A stretch of 64,000 nt of DNA from contig JAJEKV010000005.1 of assembly GCA_021234155.1 (NCBI GenBank), forward strand, positions 19,202,089 through 19,266,088, in the 5' to 3' direction. The notes beneath the pieces were generated by a model. It searched no databases. It was not told the origin of the DNA and saw only the letters and a list, made by a program, of their open reading frames with translations. Positions 43,671 to 54,659 of the stretch are shown piece by piece. Made by a program: the position numbers and the translations under genes. Position 1 is the stretch's first letter, and each line of letters starts with the position of its first letter. The stretch is from Isoetes taiwanensis. Its lineage: Eukaryota; Streptophyta; Lycopodiopsida; Isoetales; Isoetaceae.

Positions 43671-43864
43671 AAGACAAGAAGATCTCAATCCTCCAATACC
43701 CAGTGAAAGAGACACTTACAAGTGGAAGACGCTACGTGGGCACTACAAATAGATCTTGAGAAGCAGTACCCGCAACTCATGGAGCAATGCAATGGTCGGC
43801 TCGTCACCGAAGTAATCAACATCGGCACCCAAGAAATCGGCTCAGGCATGTCGATTTGGGTTTA
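43671..43864 (+). pseudogene. Chromodomain end of element B pol
   Basis: The sequence starts KTRRSQ directly after the Helentron-like end, has one early stop, then reads QVEDATWALQIDLEKQYPQL and ends IGSGMSIWV-stop. It aligns with the C-terminal chromodomain region of element C ([20 protein letters not shown]). The upstream half of the same protein is inverted at 19458-19880. Confidence 0.8.
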
Positions 43865-45310
43865 GATTAAATTTCATGTGTAGCTAAGATTAATCTACGC
43901 ATGCAGCCTATGCTAGGTATGGGTTGCATGCATTGTTACCGATGATGAGACCACTACGGTGATCTCTAGGACGTGGTGTAATGTCATTGTAGGCATGACC
44001 GCGGTTTTGCTTGCACGAGTTGGGAGGTAGATTAGAAGGTCTACTTCTGTCGCACGGAAGTACACGACCTCGAGAGATAAGAGGTCATTCAGGAATGCAT
44101 GATAGGAAAAGCACCTCTAGTCAATGCCTATGGGGAGGGCCCTTCACGCCCCATATACGGGAAGGACCCTATCTCCCACGTTGGCCAACTACAGGTGTTT
44201 GGGGTCCGGGCTCGGGATCGCCTGAGGGACAGATCTCTGTGAGATCCTTGAAGTCCGGCAGGGTAAATCCTGAGGCACTCTTGTCACGCGGGATTTTTGC
44301 TAACAGAGGAAAGAACAAGAAAAACTCAGATAAAACAGCAATTGCAATACACAATGAAACACACAAGACACTTGTGGAGAACACGGCAATCCATTGATCA
44401 AAACAAGTGTACAATGAAGGCTCAAAAGAGCGCACAACAGGCGACCAGCATGTCTGCTCTGTAGTGACACAAAAGAACACTCTGAACCCTTTTTTTTGAA
44501 GGAGCAAAAATGCTACAATATATAGGAACACGGAGTGGCCTACGGGCCTGAATCTGATCCTCATCATGACAACGCGTGCTCCACTACTTGGGCACTCGAA
44601 CAGGAATCTGAGCTGTCCGCGGCCGTGCTAACAGACAAGTAGTGGCCCGCCGTGGGTCCTACCTTTGGGTCTTCTGCTTCTTGGAGGAGCTTTGACCCGC
44701 CGTGGCGCCTTGTAGATCCCTCTTCTTGGACACCGTGGCCAGTGGGGCCTCGCCCTCATGCAGCAAGTATAGACCTGTGTGTCTGCCAGGCACAGGGCTA
44801 ACAACAGGTGTAGGCATGAGTGGCATATAGGCATGATAGGGCGCTGTCTCCACGGCCATGATGGAAGAAACATAATCTTCCTATGCCGGGAGATATGCCT
44901 TGCATCCATATAATTGTATTTAATGGGTGGTTCCCTAACAATCAATATCTATAATAATTAAATGTATGCTAGCGTAGTGTGGACCTGCAGGCCAATAGGG
45001 GAGTCTACGGGAGGAAGGTCACACTGCAAAGACTTGCAACACATAATTTTGTCACGATGTGTTGTAAGAAAACGATGTGGAACCTTAAGTAGGAAATTTT
45101 GGAACTATGTTAATAATAATAATGGTGTAAGCTATAAAATTTTGTGAATAATAATAGATGATAAAGTAAGAGGGTGAAAGACTCCCCTACCATAGTATGA
45201 TATTAAACAAGGATATGTTATAGAAATTAAAACTTAAATATTACCTTGGGGTAATTTTGCTATACAATGTGATTGCAGGATATGCAGGTTTCCAAGGTGG
45301 GGAGACGCGT
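43865..45310 (+). other. 3' untranslated region of element B, interrupted by a solo LTR
   Basis: No gene is visible. The segment aligns in order with the post-pol region of element C (57716 down to 56875): a cgatgatgagaccactacgg motif, aggaatgcat, the ggcatgagtggcatata segment and a ctccacggcca block. The alignment is interrupted at 44196-44803 by a solo LTR of the E family. Confidence 0.7.
44196..44803 (-). mobile_element. Solo LTR of the E family (608 bp)
   Basis: On the minus strand it starts TGTTAGCCCTGTGCCTGG and ends CGGACCCCAAACA. It is flanked by the direct repeat ACAGG at 44191-44195 and 44804-44808. It is a diverged relative of the LTR at 1934-2512 and keeps an open frame of about 48 codons from its start (VSPVPGRHTG to a Lys/Gln-rich KKQKTQR end). 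Confidence 0.85.
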
Positions 45311-45346
45311 GATGCTGAGGACAGCATCAAGTCAAGGTGGGGAGAA
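45311..45346 (+). promoter_or_regulatory. Hairpin plus polypurine tract of element B
   Basis: The hairpin gatgctg-agga-cagcatc (45311-45328) is followed by aaggtggggagaa directly before the TGTGACG of the 3' LTR. It is the same arrangement as in elements A and C. Confidence 0.8.
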
Positions 45347-46966
45347 TGTGACGTTCCAACATAATATACGCCCTGAATACGTATATTATACTGCCACATC
45401 ACCCGTACATGTCACGGATGACATGTACTTGCGAGACGTATAGGGTTGCACCTAGGGGGCAAGGGGTGCACCTAGGGAGGCAACATTGAATGTTGTGCAT
45501 GTTAAATAAACATACACAATTAATAACCCCATGGACCCCATTGCCAAATGGCTAAATCCCATTTGGCCAATATCTAACCTAACCCTAAAGGTTTCTATAA
45601 AAGGGCTTTCCCCTTAAACCCTAAACCTTTCTTCTCTTTGCATTTTAGGGTTTTTCCTAGAGCTCCTTTCCTCTCTTGAGTTCGGGGTTCTCTTGAGCCA
45701 TTTTGGCCAAGTATGGACTTCAATCCGCATTGCTGAGCTCCGAAAAGCCGGATTTGCACAACAGATTATCGATTAGCAGCCATCTTCAGCAAGATCAGGA
45801 GCATGGACGCCTTCCGAGGGTCAGGAGCGGGTCAAGGAGCAGGTATCTAGTTGTTCTGTTGTGCAAAGCCGTCTTTGGGCAAGGCAATAGGCTGGTTTAG
45901 TATGTTAGATCAACTCTAGAGGCCTTATAGATCCCGAGATCATAAGCCCTAACTAAGGAACCTAACTCTGTTGTTTAGGTAGATAGATTAGATGATATTC
46001 TCTATTTCAGTTCTGTGATGTTGTATGTATTTCACTCTGTGATCTCCATGTATTGGGAAGGGGGGTAGAGACCTAAAGCTGTGTAGCAGATGATCCTAGG
46101 TAGCACCACTAGTTCCCAATTATATGCGGCCCGTGCACAGGAGCCCGCCAGGTTGTGGGTGAAGGGGCTAGGCCGGTTGATAAGGAGGAACTTGACCCCT
46201 CTGGTAGTAAGGCCTATCGGGGGTCTCTGTGGGCTAGGCTTAATGGCTTGTCACTGCGTGTGGGCAAGGCATGAGCTCGACACTCGTGGGGTGGTGAATA
46301 TGACCTTCCAGTGAGTTCAAGTCGAATAAGGGCAGTGGCCCTCTAGCCGCCTGTGATGAGCATGGATGCCTCTGGAGGAGAGGCAACTCTCTTCCTGCCT
46401 CATCGGGGCTGGGGAGATGCAACCCAGTAGTAGTAGCCCCTCCTCGGCTATTCACCCCAAGCAGTTACGGCCAAGTCCCAACACTTTTCAGCCTACTACC
46501 GCAAAAGTGTGCACGGGAGGGGCGGATGGAGTGGACTACCCTAAGCCATGTTCTATGCCAGCCAAATCCATTGCCATGAATTCTGTCTGCAATGAACTCT
46601 GGAGACCCTAGCCGTCAGTCATCCCCCTGGAGTCTGAGCCCTGGGTAGGATCTCCCCTCTTGTTATTTATGTTATGTGATGATGTTATTTCTATGGTATT
46701 GCTATCTCTGTGATGTTGTATTGTATTCACCTCTCGAGGTACTTGTATTTGTTTACTGTTAGTTGTGCTCACGTTTGTTTATTCACGCTTCCGCAGATAG
46801 GTCGACCCGATGGAAGACGGGTGAATGACACATCCATTCTTCCCTTGCTGGCTCATCCCGATGGGAGTGGAGTCAGGTGGATGGCCCCTGTCAGTGTAGC
46901 TGCCAGGGGGAATGCTCCTCTTTTGAATACGATGTGGGCATCGTATAAGGAGTAGGGGACGTCACA
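45347..46966 (+). mobile_element. 3' LTR of element B
   Basis: This 1620-bp repeat pairs with 9536-11147. It starts TGTGACGTTCC, has tataaaa at 45595-45601 and ends GACGTCACA, followed by ACAGC at 46967-46971. Confidence 0.93.
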
Positions 46967-47960
46967 ACAGCCTCGCATGCCAATGTCGAGGACTGAGGCT
47001 TCATTGTGCCGCAGTTGCCGTGCTCGGCCTTGCGTGCACCCTCAAGGAATTGGGCCTTCCACTTCAGATATACCGACTTTAAGATCCCGAGACCAAGGTA
47101 CCAGGCTCTCTCGCAAACGAGATTCCCTTGCAGCACTAGCCGTCTGACTCTTCGATCTTTCATATTGTTGCCGAGCATGTCATAAACAAAAGTAACCCTA
47201 TCACTAGATTTCATGACAAGGAATTCCTTTCGCATGTTAACAACTTGATTCATAGAGAACTTGATGCAACACCTATATTTGCAGCACAAGGTCCTCCTGT
47301 AATTGAGGATAGCATTCTGAATGGTGAGACGAACAATCTTCGGTGGCCTGAGAATCTTTCTGGACTGTGTGTAATGTCGTTTTTCATAGTTTGGATGCTT
47401 CTAGTGCTCTGAGGTATCCTGGTTGGACAATGTATCTGCTTTCTGTTATGGTGCTGCAGTCAATATCTCCGAGATCTTCACTCCGCCAACACGAACGAAG
47501 TCATTGTTCCACCTCACAAGCATATCCCGGGCTTCGGGAGCTACAAACATCCCTGGCAACGGATATTGACTTCAGAAGGGGGGGAGGGGGAGCGGTTGTG
47601 TCTCCTTTCCCACCTCCGTCTGCTGTCTTTTTCTGGGGACATCATTAGCAGACGACTCGTGAGCGTTTTCACTTCTCCAGAAACGAAGGAGCCCTTGGCT
47701 TCTGCTATTGTGTTTGCAGCTGGAGTCGGCCAAGGAAGTGTATAGTGGCCTTCGATCACTTCCTCAACACCAAGGCTCACTACTCCATTTGGTATTTCCT
47801 TGAAGTGGCATTGTGTCATTTGCCCCACAACTCCTTTCGCTACCAGTCGATCATTAATGAAGAGATACAAGATACACTCTACACAAGGATTTCAGTTCTG
47901 TTAAAACCAAATAATGGGAACGGGCAAGCAATGCAAAAGACATAGGGGCATGGTACTTCA
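46967..47960 (-). pseudogene. DUF7869-like gene, N-terminal part (split gene piece 1)
   Basis: Minus-strand coding-like stretches are 47870-47541 (HFKEIPNGVVSLGVEEVIEG, TLPWPTP) and 47289-46967 (CCKYRCC, LVMKSSDRVTFVYDMLGNN). The upstream frame breaks near 47560. The piece ends exactly at the ACAGC target site of element B, across which 9535-9236 continues on the same strand. The assignment to the DUF7869-like gene rests on this junction plus orientation. The true 5' end, at or above 47960, is not seen. Confidence 0.45.
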
Positions 47961-48425
47961 AGGGTTCCACGGACAATCAAATTGGGCAGGTGTCGATTTT
48001 TACTTGCGAGGACGTTAGATTCTCCTTATTGCAAATTGGACGGCCGCCCAATTTGCCCACATGAGGGGGCTTGTTTCCACATTAACATTAATGCATTTTA
48101 AGTCAAATTCGGCACCCACCCAATTTGACCTTATGGGCATGCCTTGATCACGCACATGGTGAATACTGCACGACAAATTGGGCGCCCACCCAAATTGGCC
48201 CTTGGTGTAGGAGAGGACAACTCTTGGGATATTACCATGGATGCCCGCCAGGGGAGCCCTACTAGAACATGAACAGGGAGAGACTCGAAGGTCAAGTTGG
48301 GCGCCCACCCAATTTAGGGGGGTCTTGCATATAATCATGGGAAAACTCGGAGTAGAAATTTAGGCGCCACCCCAACTTATAACTTTAAGACAACTTAGGC
48401 GCCCGCCCAAATTGGGGAGGGCTTG
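47961..48425. repeat. Diverged palindromic attgggcgcccaat boxes
   Basis: Copies of the box aaattgggcgcccgcccaattt, in various states of decay, occur at about 47978, 48036, 48110, 48175, 48295, 48362 and 48396. Spacing is 35-120 bp. Intact boxes are near-perfect inverted repeats. It is the same family as the cleaner array at 49690-55330. Confidence 0.7.
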
Positions 48426-49689
48426 CTTGCACATCATGATGGAATTACCATGGATGTACTTGGAGATAAACACACATGCACTAAAAAATAGCATGCACAC
48501 ATGCTCTGCACACCATCGCCAAGACATACAAGCACTGCATCAAAAAGCAGAGTAGCTGTAAATCTGACATTAACTGTTAAAGGCCAATCTCCAGAACTGT
48601 AACTGAATTACACTCCAGCAAGCCCTGTGACCCTAGTCGAGCTCTTCTTGGTTAACACGGCAACTTCTTTACCAATACATATGAAGAGGCGTGAATGAAG
48701 AGTCGTGGATGGACATGCGTGAATGAAAAGGCGTGAATGAAGGGGTGTGAATTTGAATAAGGACAAACATAGCCCTTGAGATTACTTTTATGGCAAATAG
48801 ACTTCGAGCTTTGGTGAATAGAAACTTTTGAACAGCACAAACCTTTGGAGATTTAGTCGCCACGAGATTTAAGCGCTGAAGATGGTCGGCGCCTTGAAGC
48901 TTCTTGACTAGCCAAGAAGAGTAATGCGAGAAAACCGAAAGGTTGGATTAGCATTTACATTTAAACATAACATCCCTTCCCCCCCCCCCAAAAAAAAAAA
49001 ACAAAATTGAATGTAATTTCCCCCCTAATTTTAAAATAAAATCTCCCCCCTAAACTTGTCAAGCGCGCGGCACGTGCCGTGGAGTGAATTGCATTAAATG
49101 GGATGTTTGAAGTTCAAATTTTGTGTACATTTAGTAAGGAGGCCCATATTTAATTCCTCGCAGTCAATTATGGAAACAGTCCCCTTCTTTTTCGAAAAAA
49201 ACCATTTATTTTAGGCACAACACTTGTCATGCGTGCATGAAGGGTCCATACATGGCCCCTTTAAAAGCCGTTCTGCTCATTGACTGCAGTTTTGGAATTT
49301 TCTGCATTCTCCCTGTTGCCTTGGCGCCTTCTGGTGCTCATGACACTGTCGCCTTTGGATTCTCAGGTCGCCAATCATCTTCTTATCGCTTCGCTGTCGG
49401 CGCCCTCTCCTCCTGAATGAGCTGTCGACTTTGGATCGCCATAACTTGACGCCTTCTGCTCCTCATCCACTTGTCGCTTCCTCTTGGCACCTTCTTCTCT
49501 TGATTGTCCTATCGCCTTCAAGTCCCTGTACACTTGGCGACTCGTACCAGTTGATGGCATCTCGCCCTACGACAGGAGGCAAAGGTAAGCATGACTATTT
49601 GTTTAATATTAACTTGGCAGTATCTCTCAGCGCCTGCTTGATTGATACTGCCACATCATAAACATAACCCTTGGGGATCCCTACTTGCA
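48426..49689. other. Non-coding stretch, no gene recognised
   Basis: Short ORFs only. A low-complexity poly-C/poly-A run lies at 48978-49000, and a repeated gcgtgaatgaa motif lies at 48688-48750. From 49320 to 49560 the sequence repeats 'cgcc ttc' and 'tcgcc' words with a mild coding-like bias, but no family is evident. Confidence 0.4.
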
Positions 49690-49851
49690 TGGCCCCTCGT
49701 GCAAATTGGGCTGGGGCCCAATTTGGCCTCACTAGTCTCTCCCAATGCATACCTCCTTGAAGAAATTGGGCGGGCGCCCAATTTTTTCAAAAGGGAGCTT
49801 GACTTTCTTCAGCCCCATGCACGGCCCATTGAGCAAATTGGGCGGGCGCCT
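49690..49851 (+). repeat. Left part of palindromic repeat array
   Basis: Three boxes of the type caaattgggcgggcgcccaa lie at about 49702, 49765 and 49838. The last is cut after gggcgggcgcc by the LINE at 49852. The spacer words (gcatacctccttgaagaa and gactttcttcagcc) match those of the right part at 54660-55330. Confidence 0.85.
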
Positions 49852-50970
49852 TACCGAACCATCATGGTCAGCTCAATGTTTGCCAAGCTGTGCGCGGGCA
49901 TTCTCGAACAGCGGGTAACCAGATGGGCAGAGGCAGCGGAAGTCAGAGCACTTACCCAGGAAGGCTTCCGACCCCGACATTCGACCATTGATCACATATG
50001 CACACTCAGGGCCCTGGTCGAGGACAGCAGAAACCGTCGGGAGGACCTGTACTGCTGTTTTGTGGACTTTGCAAAAGCTTTCGACACAGTACCCCGGGAA
50101 AAGTTGTGGGCGAGATTGCACCATCTAAGGCTCCCTCCCTATGGATCTGCAGAACGCAGTGTACAGACTATACGAGAGCTGCACAGGCTGCATGCAACCG
50201 GAAGGACAATCATTTGCCAGTAACATTGGAGTTAGGCAAGGTTGTCCTCTCTCACCCACACTCTTTGGACTTTACATTGACCAGTTGGAAGCCTGGCGTG
50301 CTGCCAATGGGGGGGGCGGTATACAGCTCTTGCAGCAGGTCATCCGGCAGCTCATCTATGCGGATGATGTGGACCTCTTAGCCCATACACCAGAGGGTAT
50401 GCAGGCACACCTAGATGCCCTGGACACATTCTGCCAGGCGACGGATATGCGTGTCAACCTGGCCAAGACTAAGGTGGTCCTCATATCCTCCTCACGTCAT
50501 CCAGCACCTCCGGCGCTCACTTATCAGGGGCAGATGGTAGAGGTCACACCCAGCTACAAGTACCTGGGGGTGGAATTTCCGTCCTCAATGTATTGGGATG
50601 CATCCATTCGCCTTCGGGTGACTGCAGGTTGGAAGGCGTTGTACGCAATGCAAAACAATAGTCACAGGGCAGAGCTGTATGACTGGGGCCACCAGTCACA
50701 TTTGTTCCGGGCACTGGTGGAGCCAGTTCTTCTGTATGGGGTCGAGGTGTGGGGCCCAGTGGTGTCTTTGGCGACTTGGAACAACTTAGAGCAGGTCCAA
50801 AAGGCATTTTTGACGTGGGCACTTGGGGTCAAGCCCTCAGTTCCATATCAGATCTTGTTGCAGGAGACAGGATTCATGCCCCTGCAGCATGCAGCCCTCG
50901 ATAGACACATTGTTTATTTCCACCTTTGGGTGACACTCGGCTCCCGCACTTGGCCTACGCTGTGGCGATG
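49852..50970 (+). pseudogene. Reverse transcriptase of LINE copy 2
   Basis: RT blocks are EGFRPRHSTIDHICTL, CFVDFAKAFDTVPRE, GVRQGCPLSPTLFGLYID, IYADDVDLLAHTPEG (catalytic YADD) and YKYLGVEF. A frameshift lies at about 50130. The 5' fingers region is missing through truncation. A zinc-knuckle tail (CQCCPLGVVEDESH) lies downstream of the interruption at about 54280. Confidence 0.9.
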
Positions 50971-50995
50971 AGCCCGCAACGACTCAGGGCTTGTT

Positions 50996-53942
50996 TGTAA
51001 CGAACCTAGTGACCTTGGGGGTATGGTTTTAGTAAATTTATCTTTATCTAAACATTGTGTAATGTAAGGGGTCCTATATTGGCTTTTCAAATTTGGTGAG
51101 CACCATAAAAGCGGGGCTACCAAAATCATAACCTGTGTTGCGAATATTGGAAATCCCAATTTGCCTGCCATGCAAAATCTGGCACCCCAGCATGCCGAAT
51201 GGGCATCTGGCGAGATGCTCTGGCAGCAGGATAGATTGCCAGCTGGAGATTTGATCACCTGGGCAAAGCGTATATAAGAGGAAGGAGAGGTTGGCTGAGT
51301 GGCAGAAACCAGAAGGAAGCTTGAAGATTGGAGGAAAAGAGGAGAATCGGAAGCTGGATACAAAAAGGCGGAGACCAATTTGAAGCAGAGGCATATCTGA
51401 AGAACTAAGGTGGGGATTCTATTGGTGTGAGGATTGGGTTGTGATTTCTGATTTTTGTGAATCATGGAAGGGGCAAAGCCATCTCTGGGAGCTGATTGAT
51501 AGCCTGTCTCTGTAATCTGCCATACAAACTGATTGGGTCATCTGAATCCTGCTCCTTGCTATAGAAATTCGGCCCTGTGGCTGCAGGAAACCATTCTTAT
51601 CTCATGGAAACTTTGTCCTTCTGTCTGCTGACCTCGGATTGCTGATCTTAGTTTCATGCTCCTGTGGGAATGCAAAACCATGTCTTAAGCTATGTAAATC
51701 CAATTCGATGCCAAGGCCTGCTTTTTGTGAAAGAAGAGAGCACGTTGGAGGAGCTGGGAGCTGGCCGCCTTGGTTGCCGTTGCTCTTCCTGTTACTGTAA
51801 CTTTTTTAAGGGGGATACCAAGGTCTGGTATCCCCATACATAGATATTAAATTAGTGTTGAAGGTTTGAACCACGTTCTAAGCCATTAAAACTATTCCTT
51901 TGGGTTTTGCCATTAAAGTTAAAGCCTTAGGGCCTTTAGTTGAGTCTTGGAGTTCCTACCGTCAATAAACCCTGTTAGGCAATAAATCTTATGATGCCGA
52001 AATCCTAGCTAGCCGGGAACCTTGAACTCTCCTCTGGAGAAACTTAATCATATGCCATGTCTTGGAATTTGGTAAACTAGTACAGTTGTATGAAACTATC
52101 TGTCTTGCTAGTCTCTGACACGGAATGTTTGTACAAGTACATAAGTTTGAGGTGGGTTTTTCCATGGCTTAGGTCGCTTGGTAGAATTTATAGAAAAGAT
52201 AGGGAAGAGAAGTAGGGAATTGAATGGAATATTAGTATAGCTAAGGGAATCGTTGGTAAATGTCAAATGTGTGATGCTGAGGGAAGAGAGGTCTTGAATG
52301 GCATGAGAGCTTCTGGCCATAGTGGAGCCATAGGACCTTATGAGCTTAGTCGAAAGCATGATTATGTCTAGCAAGGTAAACAAGTTGAGTTACTAGTGGA
52401 ATGAACCATAATTGGGATATGTTGGTATATTCTAAGTTATTGAACATAGCTTTAGGTTATACTTAGGGGGCAGCCAAAACTATTGTGCCATGCCTTTTAT
52501 TGGTGGGAGGGCTCGTTGTGTATGTATCCCCATGGCATTGTTGATAAACTATCTGTCTTGACCTGTATGCTGGCCATTGTGGCATGTGTTTATTTGTGCG
52601 CCTAGATAGCTAGTATATGAATTGAGTATGAGGATTCTTACGAACCTTTTTAAGATATCTTATTATAGGGTGGGATCATAGAGTTCTTTGCTCCAGGGTT
52701 GTACCATTGTATATAGCCTAGTTCATGGAAGCTTTGAGAATAGAGGCTAGCTTGATAACCATACCCTGGAAGGTATACCGCCAGTATTTTGTTATAGCAG
52801 CATGATTCTATGATGCTAGAATAGATGGCGCATGGGTGTTGTGATCTCTTTTGCTATGGATATGGTAAGCACCATCTTGTGGTATTAGACGTCATGATGA
52901 GGTAGAATGAATGTCATGATCTCTAGACGTTAGTTTGATTAAGATATTACATGAAAGTTATGGATGCTTATATGTTAAGGGAGTTCATGTTCTTGCTTTG
53001 AGATGTGCAATGATGTGTTGTCACTTGGTTATGAAATATCTTGGTATGAACCTCATTCTATGGTATTGCATTGTTCTGTGGTTATTCTTGGAAGTAAGAT
53101 GCATGAGGATTCTATGATATCTCGTATTGGATCAACCTGTAAGGTTATTGGTGATATTTTATCTTGTAAAGTCATGATGGATGATGTTGCATCTTGCATT
53201 GCAAACGGACCATCTTCGGAGGGGTGGAATGGCCGTGAGACTCCGCATCCGTGCTAGATGGCTAGACGGATGGTATGTTGCATTTACGGCCCACCTTCGG
53301 AGGGGTGGAGTGGCCGTGTAACTCCGCATCCGGCCAGATGGCATGTTGGATGAGTTGAACCCTGTACGTACAGATGGAGAGAGTGGTCTCCTTGGGGTCG
53401 CAACCCAAGGATTACGCTTGGCATATGTGCATACATACAGAAGTTGATGTGAACGTAAACATGTTTGTAGTATGAGTTCTAACTAATGCAGGGGCATAGT
53501 GGAGCAGGTAAATCTATTGTCTCCTTATCTTGGATGCTATATATTAGATTGCTTTGTGGTTGATGTTGTGAATGCTCCCGAAATTTTTCCTCCCCACTTA
53601 GTCCTTGTGGACTAACCCCCTTGTATTGTCTGTGTATATTTAAGAGAGTACGTCTTGAGCTGAGGATGCGGTATTCAGAGGGAGAAACTGGGCATGAAGT
53701 TGCGCGAGCAGAGCGTTTTCCCGAGTCATCCTCAGTGACCTATAAGGAGGAGAATTCGGAGTGACCTGTTAAGCTATAGGAGTTGTAGTATGCCAAGACT
53801 CAGAGGAGTTTGGTCTTGTATATAATTATCTGATCAATGGGACTATACTTTATTGAGCAAGTATACGAGTATCTTGGATGTTTAACTTAGATGTTAAATG
53901 TGTCGGTGCAAGGGCCTAGGCCAAGGGGCTAGGTCCGTTTCA
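50996..53942 (+). mobile_element. 2.9-kb solo-LTR-like element F in the LINE
   Basis: It starts TGTAACGAACCTAG and ends GTTTCA (TG...CA). It is flanked by the direct repeat TTGTT at 50991-50995 and 53943-53947. Removing it rejoins the LINE at RLRA-CWKD, as in the other LINE copy. A TATA box, tatataag, lies at 51271-51278. No coding frame, primer-binding site or polypurine tract was seen, so a single very long LTR or a non-coding derivative fits best. Its ends are also weakly inverted (gaacctag against ctaggtc). Confidence 0.7.
53198..53345 (+). repeat. Diverged tandem duplication in element F
   Basis: Two units share the words cttcggaggggtgga and ccgtg followed by actccgcatcc. They start near 53212 and 53297. 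Confidence 0.7.
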
Positions 53943-54659
53943 TTGTTGGAAGGACAAGAGAGACCAGTGGCTAGCGCGTTGGAACGTAGATGCACATAGG
54001 TGCGTCCAGGTGCACACAGACGCCGGCCGGGATAGGCTGAGGGGGTACTTGGACTCTTGTTTCCTGGGGAAGCTCTAGGACCACCATGCTCTGGAACAGG
54101 TAAAGGTGACACACTACAAACAGCACATAAACCCCACCCTGGTTCGAGGCCCACAGCTCTACCTGCGTTCTTAGTTGCCCATGAAGAAGCGCAAGATCAT
54201 CGCGTCCATTCGAAAAGGGGCCCACCATCTTCGGCTTGAGACGGGTCGGTGGGTTGGAGAGCCGCGCCAGGACAGGCTTTGTCAGTGTTGCCCGCTGGGG
54301 GTTGTTGAGGATGAAAGCCATGCCTTCCAGAGCTGTCCAGCCTATAGTCAGATTCGGGCTCGCTACATTCTCTTGGTGCAACCTGGTCTGCCCCTGCACG
54401 AGCTACTCAGTACGCCGTCAGTTCGATCCCTTGGCTCCTACCTCCAAGAGGTTTTGGATCTACGGACTCACCTCTGCCCCCAGCAGGCTTGTTGCCGACG
54501 GTTTTTCCCTCCTAAGGAGAGGTTTTTTAAATCTGGGTAGCAACGGGCTTGCTGCACCCGTGTAATTTGGGTCCCATAGGCCGATTGGCCTCCGCGGATG
54601 ATAAAAGAACCTTCCTTCCTTCCAATATGTTTTGGGCGAAGGCTTGATTGCTCTCTTCT

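Larger units (their letters stand above)
9536..46966 (+). mobile_element. Chromovirus B, 37.4 kb including nested insertions
   Basis: The two LTRs (9536-11147 and 45347-46966) are flanked by a perfect 5-bp duplication, ACAGC, at 9531-9535 and 46967-46971. They therefore belong to one insertion. Next to the left LTR is an initiator-Met tRNA primer-binding site, and next to the right LTR is a polypurine tract. Of the original coding content only ORFX (13038-13954), an inverted integrase fragment (19458-19880) and the chromodomain end (43671-43864) remain. The rest was displaced by Helentron-like DNA, an inversion, and element A. It interrupts the DUF7869-like gene. Confidence 0.92.
49852..54624 (+). 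mobile_element. 5'-truncated LINE copy 2, split by a solo-LTR-like element
   Basis: The LINE begins mid-RT at YRTIMVSS (49852). It runs to about 50990, is interrupted by 50996-53942, and resumes at 53948 to a (CTTC)n-type tail at about 54612-54624. Compared with the LINE at 6444-9230 it keeps the canonical YADD box (IYADDVDLLA). The right flank (aatatgttttgggcg) continues the repeat array that the left end interrupts, so the insertion is inside the array. Confidence 0.85.
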
